From NCBI GenBank assembly GCA_900088475.1, contig FLMG01003710.1, forward strand, positions 93,190 to 157,189: a DNA stretch of 64,000 nt, given 5' to 3'. Shown piece after piece: positions 23,801 through 34,334 of the stretch. Below the pieces are notes generated by a model. That model worked only from the letters and a program-made list of their open reading frames with translations. It searched no databases and was not told the origin of the DNA. The position numbers and the translations under genes were made by a program. The first letter of the stretch is position 1; every line of letters begins with the position of its first letter. The stretch is from Hyphochytrium catenoides. Lineage: Eukaryota; Sar; Hyphochytriomycetes; Hyphochytriales; Hyphochytriaceae.

Positions 23801-24066
23801 CAGTCTTTTTTGAGCTCAGATTCTGCTTCCTCTTCTCTGACTGGCATGGCCATCTAACTGGTATCTTCCTACCCAAGGAACGGCCTGATTTTCAAGTGGC
23901 GTCATGGCTAGTTAATTCTATGGGTGTGGCTGGCATTCCTATCACATGTTTCTACAGTCCAGAGTATAGGCATTTAGGTGATGACTTCACGCGCTTCGCA
24001 TTCTGCAAGGATGAAGAGACTCTGGACGGTGCAGGCAAGAAGTTTAGGGAGCATTCGACCTTATGA
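20839..24066 (+). CDS. Kynurenine/glutamine-type aminotransferase (class I/II PLP enzyme)
   Basis: Nine exons join in phase: 20839-21001, 21185-21281, 21402-21606, 21932-22114, 22373-22492, 22751-22899, 23002-23158, 23455-23607, 23878-24066; 471 aa. Motifs run in family order: VNLGQGFPTFGSP, NQYTRPGGHP, GGAQEGIFA, NTPHNPTGKVF, VIADEVYEF, and the PLP lysine in SAGKTFSCTGWRIGYA; later PEGGYFIMAD. This is the KYAT1/KYAT3 (cysteine-S-conjugate beta-lyase) subfamily of fold-type I enzymes, which transaminate kynurenine, glutamine or aromatic amino acids with 2-oxo acids. The first ~55 residues precede the catalytic fold and are Arg/Lys/Leu/Ser/Ala-rich with almost no acid, so a mitochondrial presequence is likely. 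A second ATG at 20854 would shorten it by five residues. It ends tail-to-tail with the next gene. Confidence 0.93.
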
Positions 24067-24335
24067 GGGCATGACTTCCACTTTTGGAGATAATACACTT
24101 ATCCGATAAGACCTATATCCTCCGCACGCCTTCCGCTGGCTCGTACTTGCGATACTATCTGAGAAGTAGCTCTCTCGAAGTATTGAACCACAAATAGTGA
24201 CAACAAGAGAGAGGTAACTTATATATTGGGCCCGAGCCCAGGAGCAGTGCTGAAGGTGAGATGTTTGGGTCATCACGACGTTGATAAATAAATAAGGAAG
24301 CTGATTTTTTTTTATAATGATTACGATAGGAGCCG

Positions 24336-26161
24336 CTAGGGAATAGTGGCGTATCCTGGCCGTTGGCCATATTCTTGAATGCGCTCGCGGAGGTAGTCCG
24401 GCGATAAACAGCACGTCAGCAACAAAATAAAGAGGAGAGAAAGCTGTCCATACAAAGAGTAGTTAGGAGCAATGTGAAGAAAAGCGAGACTACATGCAAA
24501 CATGTGGATGTAGGAAGCTTTACGTTGGGAAGCAGAGGAAAATGGCAAACGAGCAAAGGATGCATACAAGCTTCCTGGATAGAGCTTATGGAGTAAGGCA
24601 AAGAGGCGTATTGGTAGCATTGAGACGGATTGGCAACATCGACAAGAGAGAGCAGCACTAGCGGCAGGGAGATATAGAGAAGGCCACATCACGAGGGCAG
24701 AGAAGATGACCATATTCTTACATGGAAGACCATCGACCCCACGGAGAGAGTCACAAGGGCTGCAGAGTATGTTAATAGGCGCTTGAATGCGCCTTCCCCG
24801 CAAAGCTTGGTAAACTGTGAACCAGGGCTTTCCTACGAGGATAATTCAGGAATTGAAAGGTTAGATCAAGAGCCAAAACCAAAGAAGGAGAGGGAGCCGC
24901 CTCTAGGAATTCTATTGTAAGGTTAGCCAACAACCCACCAAAGGATTCCACTCTATCTTCAGGGAAGTATGATGGGAAGAGTTGATAGAGGATACGATGG
25001 TACAAAACGAGAGAAGAAGAAACTTGATAGAGGGATAGGGATCAGAGGTGACGTAGAGTGTCTAAGGAAGGTATAGTAGCTCCATACTCCATCGAAGCAT
25101 TTCTTTTCCCAGTTCTGGACAGTAGAGTCCTCCGCCTTTCTGTAGCAGTTGGTCCTGAACCAGGCAATAACATCATGGTACTCCACAGGCCGCTTAACTG
25201 CAGTGCAGTAGAGCCCTTCCAACCTCTCTCGGGTCGTCATATTACGCTCGACCAACGGAGGGCCATCCTGGCGGTATCACGGTTGTAAGATGACACATTC
25301 CCTTACCGAGACACAAGGAAAGGAGGGAATGTTGCTGCAAGGGGTGATCTCTATGAAACTCAAGCCCTCCAAGGGCCAGTGAAGATTGAAGATGCAACCT
25401 AGATCTCGAAGCTAGTGGCCGACGCCAATATAGGTTACAATCTTCAAAGGACGCAGAGCCTCAGGCACAAGAAATAGCACTTTAGGAGAAGACGGGAAGT
25501 AAACATTGGGCATCTTCTGTGAAGAAGAACCTAACCAGCAGGCAAAGTACGGATACAAGTTAACGGAATCCTGGAACCTGCAGTAGAGCTTTTTGCTCCG
25601 CCTCTATATGTGGAGCGGCAAGACTGGCTTTAGAAGCAACGTAGACACTGAATATTGTCACCAAGACAAAGATGGAGAAGAAAAGAATAAGAACGGCGCG
25701 ATTGTTGGTGTGAGCGCTAGCACAGCCCATCTGTAGGGAAAAGAATAATGGTTAGTGTGACAAGAAATCAAAAGCAGACAGTATCTGACTAACACCAAGC
25801 GGACAGAGCGATATCAGAGACTGCCAACAATTGTGACGACAAGAAAATATGGAATTTGAGAACTGGTGAACGCGAGAGTAAGCAGCCAGGCATCCAAAAC
25901 CAAGGCTCAAAAATGTACAGACAAAAGCTAGCTAGGAGCATACCCTACCAGAGCAACAATAAGGAGGGCAACCCCAAGGAAGAAGACGAGACGAGGTAGC
26001 TCGAAGCTGACAACTGCGTCTAAAGTGTGCCAATGTGATTGTTGAATGAACAGGCACGATGTCATCAGTAGCACTCCTAATGCCCCCCAAAATAGGTTCA
26101 TTGCCGCTAAGAGGAAGCGGAAGTTGTCTTGAACAAATCCAGTGCCACAGAAGGGTAACAT
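24336..26161 (-). CDS. Tetraspanin-like four-pass membrane protein
   Basis: The first two exons are clear: 26161-25949 (MLPFCGTGFVQDNFRFLLAA, a hydrophobic segment, a short loop with a Trp, a second hydrophobic segment ending VALLIVAL) and 25730-25578 (MGCASAHTNNRAVLILFFSI then a third hydrophobic segment). The GC...N(R)..L..FF join after TM2 is typical of tetraspanins. A large loop follows with Cys in ERLEGLYCTAV, RTNCYRK, EKKCFDG and probably ILCSPCDSL, plus a glycosylation sequon in RNMTT. The last exon gives LLFILLLTCCLSPDYLRERI as TM4, juxtamembrane Cys and a tail ending at 24336. A canonical CCG motif was not found and the exons of the large loop are not all fixed. Likely a plasma or endosomal membrane organiser. 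Confidence 0.6.
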
Positions 26162-26963
26162 TTTTCTCTGCTATTGGCGGCGTATCTGGCCGGGCTTGTT
26201 ACTCGTGCCCACCACTCCTAGTCTGAAGCCGATCTCTTGGAACAACGCCGCGTATTTTAACTTAGTGGACATTAACATCTACACGCTTCTATTAATGCTC
26301 TCACCGCTCGCACTTCCTGAACTCTTCCTAGACTCAAAGATAAAAAGTCCAAGCTTTGTCCGACAAGACTTCCTGAAGATCTGAGGAGATCTGAGGAGAT
26401 CTACAGAAAGATCCGTTCAGGTTTTGTGTTGTTGATTGTGATGGACATCTATCGATCCCCTGGAGAATCAGATATCGATTACTGAATAGATAGTGAAGGA
26501 TGTTGGAAGGATGGCATGCCACTGGTTTGATCCTTGACCCTTGACCCTCTGTCCCCTTTGATTATCATATACTTGATTATCACAAGTAGCTTTGATTCTT
26601 CTTGCGCGTTGAAGTTTCTGTTGACAGAGAAGAGGAGAAGCATCGGTTCCGTGAAGCGTTGCCGGCAATCTCTGAACTCTGAACCCAGATTAGGCTCTTG
26701 GTCGATAGCTTGAATGGCGGTGTGCCGACAGGTGGTGCAGCAGTCCGAGCCCTAAGCCCCACAGACAACGCCATACGCCTCCCTTGCTCCCGTCATCCCT
26801 TCCGTAGTCTCTCCCTATTGCTGGAGATATTGCTTTCCCTTCCTTACCCAGAACTTTCTCTTGCCAGTCAGAGTTTGCGGGCATGAAGCCAAGCACAAAA
26901 ATTTGAGTGAGAGGATCGCAGGTCAAGCAGTACATTGAGACGTAAGGCTGATCAGTGTAAAAG
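26162..26963. other. Divergent intergenic region
   Basis: About 800 bases between the start codons of the tetraspanin-like gene (minus) and the RUN-RhoGAP gene (plus), so it probably carries both promoters. No exon with recognisable content. Confidence 0.45.
26377..26402. repeat. Tandem 10-bp direct repeat
   Basis: The decamer AGATCTGAGG occurs at 26377-26386 and 26387-26396 and begins a third time at 26397-26402. It sits in the divergent intergenic region, about 220 bases from the tetraspanin-like start codon. Confidence 0.9.
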
Positions 26964-29900
26964 ATGAGCTCTTTCCTCCAAAAGGTGGAAGGCTATCTGC
27001 AGCGCAATGAGCTCTTTGGTTCATCTACCGTAGAGGGAGGGAGAATCTTGCTGGTGAGTAGTTAAGATTGTTGATGTCGAGCTCGCTCCATCCACTAAAC
27101 TTTTCCTTGCCACGCAGGACGATCTCAAGAAGAATGTGCAAGCGACGCTGGAAGAGGCCTCAAAGAGCGGTCCTAGCCCCCAGGGCACGCTTAGTGTGAA
27201 TTCTTCCTCAGCACAGTCACAGGATCTAGGTTGGTCTTAAAATTCATTCTCCTACACACTACCTTTTTAAACTGGATCATACTGTTTGTCTCTCGGGAGC
27301 GGAGCTTTTGACTTCTCTGGCCGTCTTCCTTTTGTTTGGAAGACTCCTGACTCTAAGACTCTGCTTTCGCGTAGCAACAAGCATAGAGAAGTGCCTCATC
27401 CATGGTTTGAAGCTGAAGAAGGACGGGAAGCGAAACACACTCTGGAATGTGCTTTTACACCTGAAGAAGTTCTGTGAAGACGTTGAGACCAATAAAACAG
27501 AGAGCATCGGACGCATCATCAGCGCTATTGAAGGTGCCAGCAATCTGCAATGTGTCCAGGTATCAACCGTTCTTCATGAACTTACGCTATCTATCAACTC
27601 GTTCTTTCATGACGGCGTGTGATTGATGGCACTTTGCTCTCGTCTTGTTGCGGACTTTTAAGTCCTCTAGGGGTAAGGCCAGGGCTTGGATTCGGCAGTC
27701 TTTAAACCACAAGAACCTGGCGTCGGCTGTGCAGGTAACTCATTCGCGTCTTGGCTTCAGATCATAATCTTTTTGTCGCACGCACTTCTCTCTCTCTTTT
27801 CTCCTTTTTGTCGCCTCCCTTACTGGGGTATTAGCGTCATGAGGCAGCTTCTCTATCATCCGATAGTTAGGGAACGCCCTGGTTGCTCCGATTCTTCCAC
27901 CCAACACATCCACATTGCCTTCCTGCCAGAAGTGGCTCTCCACTTGTTCTGCTCAATATGCCCTTGCGGCTCTGTATGACGCTGTCGTACTAATGCCTAC
28001 GTTCGTTATCTGAATAACCCTCGGGCTGTCGCTGAAGTATCTGACAGAGGAAAAGTATGGATCTGTCTTGAGAGCAGACTTTGAGGATGGAGCTTTACTC
28101 GTTCATCCGGAGCTATCATTGACGTTGGTAGGTTGAGTGTAATACCCGCACATCCTTTGGCCTGGAACTACTCAGGTTGTTCGACTACTCTTCACTACGC
28201 TTCCTGTCTTTGCTGCATTATCTAGTATATTTCTGGTTGGCTGACTGCTCTTGATGCCTGTTAGGTTTCTATTTTGACTGCACTTGATACCGTCGAGTTT
28301 GAGTTCTTAGTAGACGACAAGCAATTAGATGCAGCAGCAGCCGCCGAGGCGGCTGCGGAAGGAAGGTTAGGTCACTTGCTTATCATCTTCTGACCGAGAG
28401 CCACGTTTGAAGAGATTGTCATGGGTCTGTCTAATTTCGACGTTTAGTGCGTTCTGCGTAGGTTACGGCTCTCCGTTGACTCTTCTGCTAATTTGTTCCC
28501 TTGCTATAACCATACCAGCCAGTTGTCAGTATTCCAAGCTTCTCTTCTGACCTCTGATCTCTCTCTTCCCCTCGACCCATTTGCGACCTCCCTTCAGCCC
28601 ACGGCAGAGGTTAGATATCGATACTGCCAACAGTCTGATAGAGAAAATGGCTGTCAAAGGTAACGAACCTCCACCTCTACATGGACCTAAGCTAGCCAGA
28701 AGCTAATTCAAGAACTAATTTCTTTAGCCGACGGGTATTTTAGCTCTGCTCTTCGCTCGATGGAGGACCAAAGAAAGGTTAAGAAACCCTTGCATGCAAT
28801 AGATTCCTTCAAAGAGCTATGAAAAACCTAGCCGAGAGAATCCTCTTTGTTCTATGAAGGATAGAAGAAACTAAGAAGGATGGCTATAGTTGCTTTCTAC
28901 AGTAGAAACATCCTCAGCGCCGCTCTCATTATATCTGTTTGTTGGTTGTACAATGCAGGGCATTGCATCCTGGCAGAGGGTGTTCGGTGCATCCCTTGCT
29001 ACACTGCTGCAGAGCTCTCACCATTGCGATTATGCCGTTCTGGCTCCGACCATAGGAGTGCCAAAGTTTATTGAGAGGGCCTGTGACATTATTATCTCTA
29101 ATGCCTTTGTACAGGGGCTCTTTGGGGACAAGTCAGCTGCGGTAAGCCATGGTGTTGTTAACACTTTGTACCTCATGCATGAAGAGATTCAAGGCTCATA
29201 ATACTGTTAGGACCCGGGCTCTCAGTTATCAGATCATCTCCTTACAGAAAACATCTTTCTGGGTCTTTCCTTCTCGTCCCTCACTCTCTCTCTACCTGGC
29301 TCCTGTAATGTTTTCCGGCGTCTAAATGCTGTATCCTCTTCTACAGTCGCAGCTGCAGGCGGTAGCAGATTACTTTGAGATCCACCAGGACTTCCCTCCG
29401 TCTGTAAATCCGCTATTAGTGGCAGATTGTTTGCTCAAGTTCTTGAAGGAGACAGAAGAACCTCTCCTAAGCTTGGAGTTCTATGAGCCTCTCCTGGCCT
29501 GTGCAAAGTTAAAAGAGGTATCGCCGGAGAGAAAGGAGGATGAGCGGCATGATTAGCACGCTTGCTTACGGATGCTCTTTCTGATTATTTCTGTACTAAG
29601 GATAAATCCTCGATCATCCTGATCGTGCTTCTGTTGCTTCTCGCTGGCATTCATGTTATTTTACTCTCCTAGCTTATCAATGCCGCTTGTAGATCTCGTC
29701 TCGTGTTCGCAATCTCTCCTGTCTACTTTTGGAGTTGCCATGGTACAACAAGCCTGTTCTAAGGAAGCTGCTGAAGACGTGTGAGTACCTTATGAAGGTA
29801 GGGACAAAGAGCGCACGAACACTGGATCGTAGAGGGAGAGAGAGCAGTGTATATAAGCGGAATAGGCCTTCAATGGAAAGAGTGAGCCAAATGACCAAGG

Positions 29901-32900
29901 CAACTTAGAGGCACAACCGTGAAAACCTTGTATAACCCTAGGAGAGAGTGGGGGACTTGCACTAGAATGAATTACCTGACAACGTGCTTGCTAGCCGGAG
30001 TTCCAGTCCCGAAGTGGGCTGACTCCTGCCAGTCTAGCTTCGGCTCTTGCCCCGGTGATTTTCCGCACTGTACAGGGAATCCCCCTTCCTCTCCCTGTGC
30101 CCCTTGGTGCCGGAGGAGACCCTGATGGAGGTAAGGAGACACCAAGCCCTCTCTTCATCTATTAGTCACAGTGCAGAGCCATGTTAAAGCGTTGCATCCT
30201 ATCTGAACTTTTGATCACCAGGCGCCCTATCTCCTGGTTAAACTATGTATCTTAATCTTTATACATGACAAGACCATTAGCTTGCTATACTCTATTATTC
30301 TCTCCTTCTTGCTCTTAAGGTTGCTGCCCCTTTATCTCCCCCTCCGCTTTGATTAGATGGCAACCAGAATCTGCTAGGTGTAGAGCTAGTTCGCACTCTA
30401 GTCTCCCATGCCTCGGAGGTCCTGGCTCCGATGGATCAGGAATTCCTTCCGGTTCAAAAGGTATAATTATCTTGACTTCATCCTATTCATTATTTTCCTC
30501 TGTTTATAAGCTTTGGGCGTGACGTCTTCATTTGACTTACATATCCCACTCTACCTCACATCGTTAGCACTGATAGTCAACTCTCCTAATGCTTTCCGTT
30601 GACATACACTAGATGCTTCAGAGCAAGGTGGACTACTACAGGAGTATAGGGGAAAGTCTGGACAAGGTGAGTGCAGCTTTCAACTTGTGTCTCGATAACC
30701 CGTATTTCCTATCCTAGAAGTCCTAGCGAGCCAGTTATCTCCGATGAAAGTGCGCTTTTTTCCTGAGCACCCTTTCCCTTCTTTGTTAGCCTGTAAGCGC
30801 AGGGGACCCCAAACATGTAGAACAGTTGAGGTCTATCTGGGACTTTCTGGCTGAGGTGGATGTGGATCGCCTGATGCGGAGTTTCCAGCCTGATGGATTG
30901 CCGGTACGCTCGAGGCTTGCCTTCTTTTGCTAAAGTTTTGTGCCATTGTTGTCACGCATATACCTTAAGCACTGAGCAACGCTCACCCCTGAAACGTTGG
31001 GCAACTCTCACGCTGTCAATCAAACTGAGATCTTGTGCTGTTCATAACCTCGAGGATTCTTTTTATGGTTCCATGGTTAGAAATTGTAACATCCCTTATC
31101 CTACCTTTATCGATTCCTAGGCCGAGCTGGACTCAGAGAAATCACTCTCCGCTTCTGAACTTTTCTCCTTGTCATCACATCGCTGGAGGAAGTGTGGATT
31201 TAGCGAGGATCCGGCAAAAGATTTCTCGCAAGGGGGGTTCCTTTCCTTGGAACTCTTCTGCTACTTCATCCGGAACTACCCAGAAAAAGCTCGAGAGGTA
31301 GGAATTCCTAAATCTATACATATGGAAATGAAGCTATTGTATAGCTCCCAGCCGACTTTATCCCTGAACAGCTCTTTCTAGACGTCTATGACCGTCTGCC
31401 GCCCGTGGAATATTCTTAGGCATTGTTCATTTGTTCTGTCAATGTGAGGCTATTTTACGGTGCTTCTCTGGTTAGGTCGTTGCAGATAATGGAGGACCTG
31501 GTCCTCATTGCTTTCCGGTCTACTACGTCACTGGCCGCATCGCTCGAATGACGGTTGGCGCTTTAGCACTTCTCCCGACTCCGGTGGATGAAAATAGCCT
31601 AGTGAAGCTCTCGCTCTCCCCTTCTTTCTCTGTCCTAGAAGAAAGCAAAGGAGTGCTCAAGGTAAATCAAACTTGAAGAACCCTTTAGGCATATATTGTC
31701 TCGGTAATCCAGATTCCGTGATCCTCTGATTTCTCAAGCGTTATTCTGTTACTCGTGCTGGCCTAAGCGGCAGTTTTACGTGTGTTCGATTGACTGGTAA
31801 TACGCGTATGCCCATAAGGGCACAGCATGCTGATCAACCTGATCACATTTCCTCCATGCCCGAAGGTTGCATGCATGAGTTTGTTGCTGTTTGAGAGAAA
31901 CTGGAGGGAGACCAATGCGAAAAGGCAGCATGTGGAAAGGTTAGAACGGCGTTGTTCACATTTGCATGAAGGGTCAAAAGTCAGCGGGGTAATTGGGTTG
32001 GTGGGATTCTCTATCGTTTTCCCAGCAGGAACTTACAATTGAATCTCAAGTCGCCTCTGGCTTTCTGACTGGAAGTTATAGGGTTATTGCCTGGGAGTCT
32101 TGCATTTGTTTTGTTATCTGGGGTTCCTCGAGGTCTGGTAGAAATTCTCCTCGAGCCGATGAGATCCAAATCTTTCAAGCGCGGCACTTTTAAGGATGTT
32201 TCTGTTGCCTGTGTAGGGTAATAGATGACACGGATCGTCAAATCCGTTGGCTTCTGTCACGGAGCCCTTCTAATGTCGACGAGATGTGGAAGCTCTGGAT
32301 TGATGTAAGGAGAAGGATTGCAGAAGCCCACGCAGAGGGCCAAAGAGAGAACATCGCGGCGAAAGGGCTTTCCGCAGCCAAGGTCAGATCATTGATGTCA
32401 GCCCCAACGCCTATTGACAATGCCAAACTCTGTGTCCTCTTCTCTTTTGTCTGACGACTTCTAGTCAATCATCAGCCCCAGAAGTAGCAAGAAGCGTCCT
32501 CTACCTCTCCAGCCATCTAACGGCCAGATTGAGACAGAAGCTGCTTCTGCGCTGTTTGCCGGGAAAAGAGAGATTCTTTCTCCAAGAGGAAAACGGATTG
32601 ATAACGAGGACCAGTTTGAAGAGTTTGGGCTGGGTGACGATATCCCCATTGACGTCTCCGGAGTTTCAGGTAAGTGGTAAATGGTCCAAAAGGGACATGA
32701 GTGTTACACAGCACTCGAGGCAATTTGCTGTTGATCGCTCATTGTCATTGCAATCTCGTCATCGTGGCAGGGCACTATGATAGCCGCTCATTACCGCCAC
32801 CTCCTCGCTCCCCAATCACTAAGATGAGCGGAGGTGTACTATCACGCCTTCTGGCTCCTTCTCTTATCCTTACCAAAGACGTGGTTGCAAGCCTGGAAAA

Positions 32901-33825
32901 TGCTTTGCCTGAGGCTGCGCAGGGCTACGACTGGTCTTTGCTGTACTGGTAAGGGTAGTGGCAATATAAAGGCTTCCGGGAGAAGCTTTCCTACCAGTGC
33001 TCCCTCATCCGCATTTTGATATCTCATTCCCTTCCTGACCACTTTCATCTACTTGTTACCATCACATCCCCATCTGTTGCTCCGTAGTACTGAGACTGAT
33101 GGCTCTGCGCTGGAGACCATGTACCGAAAGGCTGTGGGTATCTCGCAGTCGATTGTTGTCGTGCAGACAGTGGAAAATGACCTTATTGGAGCTTACGTGA
33201 CCGAGAGCTGGAAATCTAAGCCTTACTACTATGGAAACGGGGAAGTTTTCCTTTTCTCTGTCAAACCGTCGCCAGCATCCTTTCAGGTCTACAGATGGAG
33301 TGGAAAGAACTCCTACTTCATGCTCTCCACTGACGACTCTCTTGCATTGGGAGGAGGCGGGAGCTTTGGTCTCTACTTGGTGAGTCACGCCGTAGGTTCC
33401 TTTCTTCCTCCTCATGTCAGAGTCCTAATCTAGAAGGTGTAAGACGAAACGTTTGGACTTTTCTAGATTCCTTTTGCAAGCAGTGGCAGGATGTGCCAAC
33501 TATTTAATGTGTCGCGGTTTCTTCTATTTGTCGTCGCGTGAGGTCCAGGCAGTCAATCTGTCCGGCTTCCCTCAATGGCAATCCTTGGTGTTTGTTATAA
33601 GCTCATGGCCATTCCTCTGTCCTATTGCGATTGTGTCTTCTTGGTCGATCAAACTCGGCTCTACTTTCTGTCTAGCTTACTCATACTCACTTCCATCAGG
33701 ACTGTGACCTCTCTAGTGGTTCATCTGGATCCTGTGAGACTTTTGACTCTCCTAGCCTAGTGGCCCCTAAAGAAGATTTCACGGTTCAGAGGATTGAGCT
33801 CTGGGGGCTCAGAGCGATGGCCTAA
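26964..33825 (+). CDS. RUN-RhoGAP-ELMO-TLDc multidomain protein
   Basis: Twenty-four exons join in phase from ATG 26964 to TAA 33823-33825, about 1030 aa; exon ends include 27053, 27229, 27559, 27734, 28004, 28127, 28365, 28658, 28777, 29141, 29517, 29797, 30130, 30460, 30666, 30903, 31297, 31661, 31939, 32382, 32669, 32948, 33379. RUN domain ~15-235 (RGKARAWIRQSLNHKNLASA; ILTALDTVEFEFLVDD). RhoGAP ~280-465 (IGVPKFIERACDIII; LLVADCLLKFLKETEEPLL; LLLELPWYNKPVLRKLLK; GLTPASLASALAPVIFRT). ELMO domain ~560-720 (HRWRKCGFSEDPAKDFSQGG; LFERNWRETNAKR). TLDc ~848-1030 (LLAPSLILTKDVVASLENAL; SFGLYL; C-terminal IELWGL). RUN binds small GTPases such as Rab/Rap, RhoGAP and ELMO act on Rho/Arf-type GTPases, and TLDc proteins regulate V-ATPase. 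The GAP's arginine finger is missing (GLFGDKSAA). Probable cytosolic membrane-trafficking regulator; joint function is inference. Confidence 0.88.
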
Positions 33826-34334
33826 GCCGTAAACACTTCTCTGCTTCCACTCCTTGACTATGAATGTCTCTTAGAGACACGGCGATCCGTTCCCTAAAGA
33901 TCAAAAGGGAAGGTACCAAGCACCTTCCGACCCCTAAACTTCATGGCATTTGGCCACGAGCAAGAACGCTCCCGTCCTGTTAGGCCCGGAAGTATCCGGC
34001 TTCAACTCAGCATTTTGAAATAAAGCTTGATGCCAGGTTGATTGAAGTTTGGTCAATGTAGCCTTTCCTGACCCGCAGGCCTAAGCGGACCTGAAAAGCA
34101 TCTCTTATTGCTAAATTAAAGATTCCTCTATAGCCAAAGATTCTGTGGCTCTCAATGTCTCAAGAGAATGAGTTCATCCCTTTTACAAGCTGGTGTATAA
34201 GGGGCACAACTCTAGCACCTTTCTTCAGATCACAAATGAGAAAATGCGAAATGGGGTGACTCCGATGATAGTCCGTAAAGCTTATATCCATCTTTTTATG
34301 TCTATTACTGGGTCGCTAACTCCTCATCGACGTC
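33826..34334. other. Convergent 3' region
   Basis: About 500 bases between the stop codons of the RUN-RhoGAP-ELMO-TLDc gene (plus) and SEC63 (minus). No exon with recognisable content. Confidence 0.45.
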
